Assembly (NCBI GenBank): GCA_016865935.1
Contig: VGOB01000003.1
Location: 1 to 61,678 of the forward strand
Origin: Chloroflexota bacterium
Lineage (GTDB): Bacteria > Chloroflexota > Anaerolineae > UBA4142
Reading direction: 5' to 3'
Length of the DNA: 61,678 nucleotides
Shown piece by piece: positions 49,369-57,116 of the stretch. The position numbers and the translations under genes are program-made. The notes under the pieces are model-generated. The model had not been told where the DNA came from, searched no databases, and saw only the letters and a list, made by a program, of their open reading frames with translations. Every line of letters starts with the position of its first letter. Position 1 is the stretch's first letter.

Positions 49369-50030
49369 CGACAATCCTGGTCGTAGACGACGAGAAAAAC
49401 ATCATCGAACTGGAGCGGATGTATCTGGAGAAAGAGGGCTACAAGATCCAAGTCGCGTATGACGGCAAAGCCGCGCTCGAAAAATTTCGCGCGACGCGAC
49501 CGGCGGCGATCATTTTAGATTTGATGCTGCCGGGCATTGACGGCTGGGAAATTTGCCGCCGCATCCGCCAAGAAAGCGACGTGCCGATCATTATGCTGAC
49601 CGCGCGCGATCAGGACGTGGATAAAATCGTCGGACTCGAACTGGGCGCGGACGATTACTTGACCAAGCCGTTCAACCCGCGCGAACTGGTCGCGCGCGTC
49701 AAGGCGATCTTTCGCCGCGTCGCGCCGGTCCCCAAAACGCAGTGCTGCGCCGTCGGCGACATCGCGCTCGATCAGGATCGCCGCGAAGTGAATGTCGCGG
49801 GCAAGCCCGTCGAACTACGCGCGAAAGAATTCGATCTCCTCGCGGTGCTGATGCAAAATCCCGGCATCGTGTTGACGCGCGAACGCCTGCTCGAAATCGC
49901 GTGGGGGTTTGATTTTCCCGGCGAGACGCGCACGGTAGACGTTCACGTCGCGCACCTCCGCAAAAAACTCTCCGGCGCGCACACGCAGATCGAAACGGTG
50001 AGCGGGATTGGATACAAATTAGTTGGATAG
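49365..50030 (+). CDS. OmpR-family response regulator
   Basis: A 221-residue regulator. Receiver: Asp8-9, Asp52 in LDLMLPGIDGW, Lys101 in LTKPFNP. Winged helix from about 125 to 221 with ELRAKEFDLLAVLMQNPG, TVDVHVAHLRKKLSG and IETVSGIGYKL. ATG 49365 lies in the stop of the BtrH-like gene. A long TTGCATCG/AACTACC repeat separates it from its presumed kinase at 50236. Confidence 0.93.
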   Translation: MTTILVVDDEKNIIELERMYLEKEGYKIQVAYDGKAALEKFRATRPAAIILDLMLPGIDGWEICRRIRQESDVPIIMLTARDQDVDKIVGLELGADDYLTKPFNPRELVARVKAIFRRVAPVPKTQCCAVGDIALDQDRREVNVAGKPVELRAKEFDLLAVLMQNPGIVLTRERLLEIAWGFDFPGETRTVDVHVAHLRKKLSGAHTQIETVSGIGYKLVG

Positions 50031-50234
50031 TTGGATCGTTGCATCGTTGCATCGTTGCATCGTTGCATCGTTGCATCGTTGGATCGTTGGATCGTTGGAT
50101 CGTTGGTTGGCGGATGGTAGATGCTACGTTGAACGAACCAACAAACTAACGAACCAACGACCCAACGAACTAACGAACTACCAAACTACCAAACTACCAA
50201 ACTATCAAACTATCAAACTATCAAACTGACAAAC
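50025..50234. repeat. Largest heptamer/octamer hairpin (GTTGGAT, CGTTGCAT / AACCAAC, AACTACCA)
   Basis: TAGTTGGATAGTTGGATCGT passes into five CGTTGCAT units and then CGTTGGAT units. After a spacer (50116-50140) come AACCAACAAACTAACGAACC, then AACTACCA and AACTATCA runs. The arms are inverse in kind (GTTxG versus CxAAC) and span 210 bp between regulator and kinase. Confidence 0.9.
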
Positions 50235-50235
50235 A

Positions 50236-51678
50236 ATGTCACTTCGCACGCGCCTCCTCCTCACGCACGTCTTTATCATTTTTCTCACGCTCGCGATTCT
50301 CGCGGTGTCGCTCGCGTTCATCTTGCGCGATTATCAGCGGCAGGTGCAATTGGCGCGCCTGGGCGACGCGGTCGTGCCACTCGCGTTCCAAGCGCGCGCG
50401 ATGTTGCTCAACGACGTCGCGCCGCGCGAAGCGTTGACGCGTTTGCAACAACAAGCCGGACCCGTCGGCAGTGTGCTCATCGTCACCGACAAAGGACTCG
50501 TACTCGCGGATGCCGCGTACGGCTTGACCAATCGCACGATCAATCTGACGCCGGTCGTCCGCACCGAAGTCCCGCGCGGATTTTTTTGGGGCGCGCACAG
50601 CGTTCGCCCCGGGCGCGTGTTGCTGTACGCCGCCATCGCCGCCGGACAGATCGGCGGACAAAACGTGTACGTCGCGCTGGCGACGGACGAGCGCCCGTTT
50701 TTTGAAACGCTCGATGAAATCGGCGCGAGTCTGTTGCTCGCTGGCGGCATCACGCTGATCGTTTCGATTCTCGTCGCGATTCTCCTCGCGCGTTCGATTG
50801 CGCGTCCGCTCACGCGCCTGACCCAGGCGACCGAAGCGATCGCGCGCGGACAGTACGATCATCGCGTCCAGGCGCGCGGGCGCGATGAAATCGGGCGGCT
50901 CGCCAAAAGTTTCAACGCGATGGCGGAACAGGTGCAGCGCGCGCGGCAGATGGAAAAAGATTTCGTCGCCAACGTTTCGCACGAATTGAAAACGCCGCTC
51001 ACTTCGATCCAGGGATTTTCGCAGGCGCTGCTCGACGGGACGGCGAACGATCTCGCCGGCGCGCGCCACGCCGCGCAAACGATCTTCGACGAGGCGGCGC
51101 GGATGGCGCGGCTCGTCGGCGATCTGCTGACGCTGGCGCGGATCGAATCGGGGCAAATGCCGCTGGCGCGCGACACGCTCGACTTGAACGATCTGTTGCC
51201 GCGTTGGGTCGCGCGCTTGCGCGCGCGCGCCGCCGCGACCGGCGCGACGCTCGTCACCGTTCTCGATCCCTTGCCAACAATCGTCGGTGACGCCGGACGG
51301 CTGGAACAAGTCGTCGCGAATTTGTTGGACAACGCGCTCAAGTACAGTCACGCGGGCGGCGCGATCACGGTGACGGCAAAATCCACTGCGCTCGTGAGCG
51401 CGACGCGGAGCAGCATCCTGATGTGGCGTCACGTTGCCGAACCGCCGCCGCAAAATTGGATCACGATTGCCGTGACGGATACCGGCGCGGGAATTTCGCC
51501 GGACGATTTGCCGCGCCTCTTTGAACGCTTTTATCGCGGCGATCACGCGCGCGTCGCGGGCGGCACCGGCTTGGGGCTTGCCATCGCGCGAGAACTCGTC
51601 GTCGCGCACGGCGGCGCGATCACGGTCGAAAGCGAATTAGGGCGCGGCAGTACGTTTACGATTCGATTACCGGTGTAG
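50236..51678 (+). CDS. Sensor histidine kinase (HisKA type)
   Basis: A 480-residue kinase. Helices at about 8-30 and 165-187 flank a double-Cache/PAS-like extracytoplasmic region (LLNDVAPREALTRLQQQAGP, VGSVLIVTDKGLVLADA). HAMP (188-240) precedes FVANVSHELKTPLTS with His249. N box VVANLLDNALKYS, G1 VTDTGAGISP, F box LFERFYRGD and G2 GTGLGLAIARE follow. A short insertion before the G1 box (SATRSSILMWRHVAEPP) is unusual. ATG 50236 stands 1 nt after the repeat, without a Shine-Dalgarno. Confidence 0.92.
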   Translation: MSLRTRLLLTHVFIIFLTLAILAVSLAFILRDYQRQVQLARLGDAVVPLAFQARAMLLNDVAPREALTRLQQQAGPVGSVLIVTDKGLVLADAAYGLTNRTINLTPVVRTEVPRGFFWGAHSVRPGRVLLYAAIAAGQIGGQNVYVALATDERPFFETLDEIGASLLLAGGITLIVSILVAILLARSIARPLTRLTQATEAIARGQYDHRVQARGRDEIGRLAKSFNAMAEQVQRARQMEKDFVANVSHELKTPLTSIQGFSQALLDGTANDLAGARHAAQTIFDEAARMARLVGDLLTLARIESGQMPLARDTLDLNDLLPRWVARLRARAAATGATLVTVLDPLPTIVGDAGRLEQVVANLLDNALKYSHAGGAITVTAKSTALVSATRSSILMWRHVAEPPPQNWITIAVTDTGAGISPDDLPRLFERFYRGDHARVAGGTGLGLAIARELVVAHGGAITVESELGRGSTFTIRLPV

Positions 51679-51707
51679 GGGCGACGTGATGTCGCCCCGA
51701 TTTTTTT
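51678..51707 (+). terminator. Terminator of the second kinase gene
   Basis: GGGGCGAC (51678-51685) pairs with GTCGCCCC (51691-51698), then GA and seven T. Confidence 0.9.
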
Positions 51708-51834
51708 ACAATCATTTTACACGCAACACATTCGCGTTTCATCGACGCGTGCGATGATGCAGGCAGAAGCAAAGTTTGCATCTCTCTTGTTTTCGTGCTA
51801 CAACCGAGCCACTCGATTCGAATTCAGGAGACGC

Positions 51835-52710
51835 GTGTCACTTTTTGCTATCGCGCTGATCGTCGCCGCCGCGTTCGTGCATGCCGCGTGGAATTATCTC
51901 GCTAAACGCGTCGGCGGCAGTCCGGTGTTCGTGTGGCTCTTCGCCGCCGTGTCCGCGCTGTTGTACGCGCCGCTCGCGCTGATCATTTTGGTTTCGCAGA
52001 ACGTCACGCTCGACGCGACGCGCGGCGGGTTCATCGTCGGCAGCGGCGTCATTCACGCGCTTTATTTTTTGGCGTTACAGCGCGGGTACAGCGTCGGTGA
52101 TCTGTCGCTGGTGTATCCGCTCGCGCGCGGCACGGGACCTTTGCTTTCGACCCTGGCGGCGATTTTGTTTTTCGGCGAGCATCCTTCGTTTCTCGCGCTC
52201 GTCGGCACCGGACTAGTCGTCGCCGGAGTTTTCTTGTTGACGTGGAGCGCGACAGCGCGCGTCGCCGCGCGCGCGGCGCGCCAACAGCGCGCGTGGGCAA
52301 TCGGCTACGGATTGCTGACCGGCATTTTGATCGCGACGTACACGTTGTGGGACAAGCAAGCGGTGAGCGCGCTGATGATTCCGCCGTTGGTGTACGAAAA
52401 CCTCGCGGCGTTTTCACGCGCGCTCATCCTCGCGCCGCTTGGCTTGCGGAATTGGGACAGGGTGCGGTTCGAATGGCGCGTGCATCGCAAAGAAATTCTT
52501 GGCGTCGCATTTCTATCACCGCTGTCGTACTTGTTGGTGCTGACCGCGATGATTACGACGCCGGTCAGTTACGTCGCCCCGGCGCGTGAACTTTCGATCC
52601 TGATCGGCGCGTTCATCGGCGCGCGCTTTTTATCGGAAGGAGACGTGCGGCGGCGCTTGACGGCGGCAGGCGCGATTGCCGCCGGGGTGATCGCGCTCGC
52701 GTTGGGATGA
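51835..52710 (+). CDS. EamA-type (DMT superfamily) transporter
   Basis: A 291-residue permease with ten membrane helices in two EamA halves. FAIALIVAAAFVHAAWNYLAK is the first helix; GDLSLVYPLARGTGPLLSTLAAILFFGE (near 95-122) and SPLSYLLVLTAMITTPVSYVAP are the paired EamA motifs. It exports or takes up small metabolites; the substrate is unknown. The start is GTG 51835, with CAGGAG 5 nt upstream; an upstream frame to 51754 adds soluble residues not typical of the family. A terminator follows. Confidence 0.88.
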   Translation: MSLFAIALIVAAAFVHAAWNYLAKRVGGSPVFVWLFAAVSALLYAPLALIILVSQNVTLDATRGGFIVGSGVIHALYFLALQRGYSVGDLSLVYPLARGTGPLLSTLAAILFFGEHPSFLALVGTGLVVAGVFLLTWSATARVAARAARQQRAWAIGYGLLTGILIATYTLWDKQAVSALMIPPLVYENLAAFSRALILAPLGLRNWDRVRFEWRVHRKEILGVAFLSPLSYLLVLTAMITTPVSYVAPARELSILIGAFIGARFLSEGDVRRRLTAAGAIAAGVIALALG

Positions 52711-52711
52711 A

Positions 52712-52758
52712 AGGTTAGGGGTCAGGGGTTGGGGGTCTGGGATCAGAGGTCAGACAGA
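52712..52758. repeat. Heptamer-type array, GGGGTCA units
   Basis: AGGTTAGGGGTCAGGGGTTG and GGGGTCTGGGATCAGAGGTC; no inverse arm. Confidence 0.65.
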
Positions 52759-52760
52759 AT

Positions 52761-52790
52761 CCAGGTTTCTTCGAGAAACCTGGATTTTTT
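52761..52790 (+). terminator. Terminator after the EamA gene
   Basis: CCAGGTTTCT (52761-52770) pairs with AGAAACCTGG (52774-52783) around TCG, then A and six T. Confidence 0.93.
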
Positions 52791-52825
52791 ATTTTCAACA
52801 CATCACGCGCAAAATCGCGGCGCGC

Positions 52826-53395
52826 TCATTTGTCGCTCGGCGGCAGCTGGTAAAAGTAAAACCACGCTTGCCACGCGAAGAAAACGAGCGCGGCAAATAC
52901 CGGCGCGGCGTACTCGTGGAGCGGCAAGCGCACGCCCGTAAAGTGCATCGCCACGGCGAGCGCGGTGCTGTCAATGATCGCGACGAGCAGCGCGAGGTTG
53001 AACGTGATCGTCCACCACTTGCCCAGCGGCGGGATCGTCGTCGTGCGCCAGCGCAGCGCGGGCGCCAGCTCCGGAAAACGTTCGACGTAATAATCCTTGA
53101 TCCGATTCATCGTCAGCGCGCTATCGTGCCACGCTTGGCGCAGGCGCACGAGTTTCGCCAGCGTGAAAAAACCGATCAGCGCGAGCAAGCCAAAGACGAT
53201 GACGTAGATGCCGCGCGGCAATTCCGCGCCATTCGCTTGCGCCAAGCCGATGATGATCGAGCCCACGCCGCCGGCGAGCACAATGTACAAATTCAAGATC
53301 GTCGCGCGAGCATCCTGCGCTTGTTCTGCCGTCGTCTGCGCGTACTCGAATTCCAATTTCAGAACTTCTTCCGCATTCAAATGTACGTCTGCCAT
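52826..53395 (-). CDS. Membrane protein of unknown function, four helices
   Basis: A 189-residue protein. An acidic N terminus (LNAEEVLKLEFEYAQTTAEQ) precedes helices at about 33-50 and 59-77, a ~60-residue soluble loop with VERFPELAPALRW, and helices at about 132-152 and 165-183. I do not recognise the family, though the arrangement resembles small SMODS/RipA-like bacterial membrane proteins with an N-terminal helix; this is only a resemblance. GAGGGGAAAA precedes ATG 53395. It lies 9 nt downstream of manC and is probably co-transcribed. Confidence 0.7.
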   Translation of the reverse strand: MADVHLNAEEVLKLEFEYAQTTAEQAQDARATILNLYIVLAGGVGSIIIGLAQANGAELPRGIYVIVFGLLALIGFFTLAKLVRLRQAWHDSALTMNRIKDYYVERFPELAPALRWRTTTIPPLGKWWTITFNLALLVAIIDSTALAVAMHFTGVRLPLHEYAAPVFAALVFFAWQAWFYFYQLPPSDK

Positions 53396-53403
53396 TTTTC
53401 CCC

Positions 53404-54495
53404 TCACACGTATTTTTGCTTGCGCGCGCGCTTGAGCGTTTCGACGATCTGTTTCACCTCTTGCGCGCGATCCTTCGGACACACAAGGAGCGCGTCTTCG
53501 GTGTCTACGACGACCACATCCTTCAAACCGATCGTGGCGATCAAACGATGCGGGCTGTAAATCAGCGAGGACGTGGTGTCCACGCCGAGATGCGCGCCGA
53601 CGACGACGTTGCGCGCGTGATCGCCCGGTAACAAATCGAGCAAGGTCGCCCACGAGCCGACGTCGCTCCAGCCCACGTCAATCGGCAACGTGACGACGCG
53701 CGCGGATTTTTCCATAATCCCCACGTCAATCGTTTCGTTTTTGATTTTACCCCACACGCGCGCCAAGGTCGTTTTTTCGCGTCGCGTGCCCAGGACTTTG
53801 CCAATCGTCTGCAATTGCTCGAACAATTTCGGTTGGTAGCGCGCGTACTCTTCCCACAACGTTGTGAGCTTCCACGCAAAAATGCCGCTGTTCCAGTAAT
53901 GCTCGCCGCTGGCGACGAAACGAAGCGCGGTTGCCTCGTCCGGCTTTTCCAAAAAGTGCGCGACGCGGTACACCGGCTGCGCGCCGAGTTGTTCGACGAG
54001 TTCGCCGCGCTGAATGTAGCCATAGCCGGTCTCGGGTTGATTCGGCTGGATGCCGAGCGTGACGAGATACCCTTCGCGCGCAACGCGCGCCGCGTCGCGC
54101 AGCACGCGCCGAAAATCGGCGGGACGCGCGATGAAATGATCGGCGTGCAGCGAAAGCATCACCGCGTCCGGATCGCGTTTCTGAATGTGCAAACCGCCCA
54201 AGCCGATGCAGGGCGCGGTGCCGTGTCCTTCCGGCTCGCGAATGATATTTTGGCGCGGCACCATCGGCAACTGTGCGCGCGCCATCGCCGCAAAACTCGC
54301 GTTCGTCACGACGAAGATGTGATCGGCGGGCAGGATCGGCAAGATGCGATCCACCGTTTCCTGCAACATCGTCCGCTTGGAAATCAGCGGCAACAACTGC
54401 TTGGGGCGATTCCGGCGACTGTGGGGCCACAAGCGCGTGCCGGTACCTCCGGCGAGAATGAGCGCGTAGAGTGAGTCTGTTTTTCTTCTGGGCAT
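53404..54495 (-). CDS. manC: Mannose-1-phosphate guanylyltransferase
   Basis: A 363-residue nucleotidyltransferase making GDP-mannose from GTP and mannose-1-phosphate. LILAGGTGTRLWPHSRRNRP (about 12-31) is the activator/GTP loop, and PKQLLPL continues it. FVVTNASF, EPEGHGTAPCIGL (family NxAPAI variant), EKPDEATALRFVASGEHYWN and DVGWSDVGSW are conserved. The C-terminal isomerase domain of bifunctional ManC/AlgA is absent, so it is monofunctional. GDP-mannose would feed the polyprenyl-linked glycosyltransferases like those at 168-5901. Confidence 0.93.
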   Translation of the reverse strand: MPRRKTDSLYALILAGGTGTRLWPHSRRNRPKQLLPLISKRTMLQETVDRILPILPADHIFVVTNASFAAMARAQLPMVPRQNIIREPEGHGTAPCIGLGGLHIQKRDPDAVMLSLHADHFIARPADFRRVLRDAARVAREGYLVTLGIQPNQPETGYGYIQRGELVEQLGAQPVYRVAHFLEKPDEATALRFVASGEHYWNSGIFAWKLTTLWEEYARYQPKLFEQLQTIGKVLGTRREKTTLARVWGKIKNETIDVGIMEKSARVVTLPIDVGWSDVGSWATLLDLLPGDHARNVVVGAHLGVDTTSSLIYSPHRLIATIGLKDVVVVDTEDALLVCPKDRAQEVKQIVETLKRARKQKYV

Positions 54496-54506
54496 TGGTG
54501 ATTCCT

Positions 54507-54584
54507 ACGTTTGATAGTTTGATCGTTGCGTCGTTTACTTGCTAACCCTGCAACGACGTAACGAAAAAACGAAGAAACGATGCA
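54507..54584. repeat. Heptamer-type hairpin, GTTTGAT / AACGACG units
   Basis: ACGTTTGATAGTTTGATCGT and TGCGTCGTT are mirrored by CTGCAACGACGTAACGAAAA and AACGAAGAAACGATG. It lies between dprA and manC. Confidence 0.75.
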
Positions 54585-54585
54585 A

Positions 54586-55698
54586 CTAGGCAACCTTGTA
54601 TTCAGATTGTGTTTCGCGCGCGACGACGTAATTCATTCCGCCGACTTGGCGCACGAGTCCTTTGAGTTCCATCAGCGCGAGCGTACTCGAAACGGTGGCG
54701 GCGGGCAATTGGGTTTCGCGCGTCAGATCGTCAATGTGCAACGGTTCGGCGGTCAGATGCTTGAGCAGCGCGCTTTCGGTTTCATTTTCCGGCAGCGCGG
54801 CGCGCGCTTGTTGGTGTTGCTCGACCATCGTCAGGTTCAATTCTTCCAACAGATCGAGCGCGCGCGTGACGAGTTTGGTTTCGCCGCGCTGGATCATTCC
54901 GTTCGTCCCCTGGCTGGTGCGCTGGAAAATATTGCCGGGCACGGCGAACGTTTCGCGTCCTTGTTCCAGCGCGTACTCGATGGTGATGCGCGCGCCGGTC
55001 GCGCTGTCGCCTTCGACGATCAGCGTGCCGAGCGCGAGTCCGCTGATGATGCGATTGCGCGGCGGAAAATTTCCGGCTTCGGGTTGCGTGCCGAGTGGAT
55101 AATCGCTGACCAGCGCGCCGCGCGCGGTGATTTGCTCCGCGAGTTTTTGGTGTTCCGGCGGGTAGACGATGTCCACGCCGCAACCCAGCACGGCGATCGT
55201 ACGTCCGGACGCGTCGAGCGCGGCGCGATGCGCTTCCGCGTCGATCCCGCGCGCGAGTCCGCTGACAATCGTGACGCGACTGCGCGCCAAATCGGAAACG
55301 ATGTGGCGCGTCGCTTCGCGTCCGTACGCGGTGGCGCGCCGCGTGCCGACGATCGCGACCGCCCAATCGTCATCCGGCAAAAGCTCGCCTTTGACGTACA
55401 GGACGAATGGCGCGTTGTCAATTTGCTTCAAGAGTTGGGGATAAGTTGGATCGTCCAGCGTCAGGACGCGCACGTTGGCGCGCGCGATCTTTTCGAGTTC
55501 GGCGTCCAACACGATTTTTTTGCGCGCGGCGAGAAGATTTTCGAGCGCGCGCTTGTCGAGTCCCGCCGCGTTGAGGTCGAACGCGTTGGCGCGCCACGCG
55601 GTTTCCAGATCGCCAAAGTGATCGAGGAGACGTTGCACTTTGACGGGACCGATTTGAGGAACGAGGTTGAAGGCAATCCAATAGCGTGGGTCAGTCAC
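54586..55698 (-). CDS. dprA: DNA-processing protein DprA
   Basis: A 370-residue protein that loads RecA on incoming single-stranded DNA. An N-terminal SAM/HhH-like part (WIAFNLVPQIGPVKVQRLLD) precedes the Rossmann core: VAIVGTRRATAYGREATRHI, IVSGLARGIDAEAHRAAL, LGCGVDIVYPPEHQKLAE, FPPRNRIISGLALGTLIVEG and the later GQGTNG-like SQGTNGMIQRGE. A C-terminal winged helix (about 315-365) closes. The start is GTG 55698, the first family-like residue; the longer frame to 55785 translates a GTTGGGT repeat. AGGAGTCACAGCGGC precedes it. Confidence 0.93.
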   Translation of the reverse strand: MTDPRYWIAFNLVPQIGPVKVQRLLDHFGDLETAWRANAFDLNAAGLDKRALENLLAARKKIVLDAELEKIARANVRVLTLDDPTYPQLLKQIDNAPFVLYVKGELLPDDDWAVAIVGTRRATAYGREATRHIVSDLARSRVTIVSGLARGIDAEAHRAALDASGRTIAVLGCGVDIVYPPEHQKLAEQITARGALVSDYPLGTQPEAGNFPPRNRIISGLALGTLIVEGDSATGARITIEYALEQGRETFAVPGNIFQRTSQGTNGMIQRGETKLVTRALDLLEELNLTMVEQHQQARAALPENETESALLKHLTAEPLHIDDLTRETQLPAATVSSTLALMELKGLVRQVGGMNYVVARETQSEYKVA

Positions 55699-55705
55699 GC
55701 CGCTG

Positions 55706-55802
55706 TGACTCCTGTTAGTTGGGTAGTTAGGTGGTTGGGTAGTTGGATAGTTGATTAGGCGCCACCCAACTAACAAACTATCCAACTATCCAACTAATCC
55801 GT
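55706..55802. repeat. Heptamer-type hairpin, GTTGGGTA / CAACTATC units
   Basis: GTTAGTTGGGTAGTTAGGTG then GTTGGGTAGTTGGATAGTTG is mirrored by CCACCCAACTAACAAACTAT and CCAACTATCCAACTA. It separates dprA from rimM and encodes part of the rimM stop region. Confidence 0.9.
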
Positions 55803-56292
55803 CAATCAATTCAACAAGCATTTCCCCGCGTGCGAGATCGATTTCCTTGACGACATCCGGAATCGCGGGGAGCAAAATTTCGCGCGTGCCGTCGCTGACA
55901 ATATACACATCATTGGCGCGCGTGTCCAGCACCTCGGTAATTTCGCCCAGCGCCGCGCCGTCCCTCGTTTTCACGCGCAAGCCGATCAGTTGGTAGAGAT
56001 AGAGGTGATCGGCGGGCAGCGCCACCGCGTCTTCGCGCGCGACGTACACGAGTTGCTCGCGCAAGGTCGCCGCGTCTTCCGGCGTGTCAATCCCGGCAAG
56101 TTTGAGCAGCGCCGCGCCGCTGTGCAGGCGCGCCGATTCGACCGCGAATGATTTCGCGTCGTCGCCAAGAAAAACCTGGCGGAGCGACGCGAAACGTTCA
56201 GGAAAATCGGTCAGGATTTCGATTTTGAGTTCGCCGCGCACGCCAAAGGGCTTGCGCACGCGCCCGATGATGAGATGGGCGGGCTTGTCCAT
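55786..56292 (-). CDS. rimM: 16S rRNA processing protein RimM
   Basis: A 168-residue ribosome-maturation factor. The RimM domain starts IIGRVRKPFGVRGELKIEIL (about 8-27) with TDFPERFASL; the second half is a PRC barrel (DHLYLYQLIGLRVKTRDGAA, then NDVYIVSDGTREILLPAIPD). It aids 30S head assembly around S19. Start ATG 56292 fits the family; the extension to 56358 is repeat. In most bacteria trmD follows, but here dprA does. Confidence 0.93.
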   Translation of the reverse strand: MDKPAHLIIGRVRKPFGVRGELKIEILTDFPERFASLRQVFLGDDAKSFAVESARLHSGAALLKLAGIDTPEDAATLREQLVYVAREDAVALPADHLYLYQLIGLRVKTRDGAALGEITEVLDTRANDVYIVSDGTREILLPAIPDVVKEIDLARGEMLVELIDGLVG

Positions 56293-56295
56293 CAA

Positions 56296-56374
56296 AGATG
56301 ACGGATGAGGGATGAAGGATGAAGGATGAATCCCCTGAAAAATGATTTCATCCTTCATCCTTCCGCCTTCATCC
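56296..56374. repeat. Heptamer hairpin, GATGAAG / CTTCATC units
   Basis: GATGACGGATGAGGGATGAA and GGATGAAGGATGAATCCCC are mirrored by GATTTCATCCTTCATCCTTC and CGCCTTCATCC. It lies between rimM and khpA. Confidence 0.9.
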
Positions 56375-56375
56375 T

Positions 56376-56609
56376 TTACACGATTTCCAGATTCACGCGC
56401 TTGCCTTCACGCGCGGCGGCGACGCGGACGAGCGTGCGAATCGCGTTGGCGATGCGCCCGCTCTTGCCGATCACGCGCCCCATTTCACCTGCCCCGACGC
56501 GCAATTCCAACGTGATCGAACTGGAAGTTTCGATGACGTTCACGGAAACCTGGCTTGGATCTTCGACCAGTTTTTTCGCGATGTATTCGACGAGACCTTG
56601 GAGGTCCAT
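56376..56609 (-). CDS. khpA: KH-domain RNA-binding protein KhpA
   Basis: A 77-residue single KH-II domain (YlqC/KhpA). LVEYIAKKLVEDPSQVSV opens it, and RVIGKSGRIANAIRTLVRVA holds the GxxG loop (GKSG). KhpA partners KhpB/Jag, encoded at 9886-10539, to bind small RNAs and mRNAs in Firmicutes. The gene lies in the usual rpsP-khpA-rimM order, with heptamer hairpins in both junctions. GGAGCAC precedes ATG 56609. Confidence 0.93.
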   Translation of the reverse strand: MDLQGLVEYIAKKLVEDPSQVSVNVIETSSSITLELRVGAGEMGRVIGKSGRIANAIRTLVRVAAAREGKRVNLEIV

Positions 56610-56617
56610 AGTGCTCC

Positions 56618-56699
56618 AATGAGTTGGATCGTTGGTTAGTTTGATAGTTGGCTGGTTCGCTAACTAACCAACGATCGAACTATCCAACTAACAAACTAG
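56618..56699. repeat. Heptamer-type hairpin, GTTGGAT / CCAACTAA units
   Basis: GAGTTGGATCGTTGGTTAGT and TTGATAGTTGGC are mirrored by CTAACTAACCAACGATCGAA and CTATCCAACTAACAAACTA. It overlaps the last codons of rpsP. Confidence 0.9.
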
Positions 56700-57034
56700 G
56701 AAACAGTTGGTTCGGCTGGCTTTTCCGCCGGTTTGGCTTCTTCCGCCTTGGCGGATTTGGACTTGCGCGCCGTGTGCAGTTTGACGTACTTGTCGGTGAT
56801 GCCGGCGCGTTTCAAGATTGGACCCAGCGCATCGGTGGGACGCGCGCCCACGCCGAGCCAGTACTTGGTGCGCTCTTCATTTAGCACGACTGTTGGCGGT
56901 TCGGTGCGCGGATCGTAATGACCGAGCTTTTCGACGATGCGCCCATCGCGCCGGCTGTGCTCTTCGGCGACGACGACGCGGTACGACGGCTGTTTTTTTG
57001 CGCCAATGCGGGAAAGACGAATTTTGACGGACAT
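56696..57034 (-). CDS. rpsP: 30S ribosomal protein S16
   Basis: A 112-residue protein. VKIRLSRIGAKKQPSYRVVV is the S16 N terminus (residues 3-22), RRDGRIVEKLGHYDP follows, and KYWLGVGARPTDALGPILKR is the conserved middle. The extra C-terminal ~25 residues are Ala/Lys/Glu/Pro-rich (AKAEEAKPAEKPAEPTVS), common in S16 of some phyla. AAGGAG lies 4 nt before ATG 57034; the open frame to 57097 is repeat. It follows ffh. Confidence 0.96.
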   Translation of the reverse strand: MSVKIRLSRIGAKKQPSYRVVVAEEHSRRDGRIVEKLGHYDPRTEPPTVVLNEERTKYWLGVGARPTDALGPILKRAGITDKYVKLHTARKSKSAKAEEAKPAEKPAEPTVS

Positions 57035-57042
57035 TGAACTCC

Positions 57043-57112
57043 TTTTAGTGGTCAGTGGACGGTGGACAGCGGGTAGAAATTTCTGTCCACTACCCACTGT
57101 CCACTATCCACT
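57043..57112. repeat. Heptamer hairpin, GTGGACA / TGTCCAC units
   Basis: AGTGGTCAGTGGACGGTGGA and CAGCGGGTAGAAA are mirrored by TTTCTGTCCACTACCCACTG and TCCACTATCCAC. It separates ffh from rpsP. Confidence 0.9.
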
Positions 57113-57116
57113 TGAA

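Noticed and set aside
50025-50234. CRISPR array
   Set aside because: Units are 7-8 nt and contiguous, without 25-40 nt repeats and unique spacers; no cas genes.
55699-55785. N-terminal extension of DprA (MDSLLVGWRLINYPTTQ)
   Set aside because: It is the GTTGGGTA repeat read in frame; similarity begins at GTG 55698.
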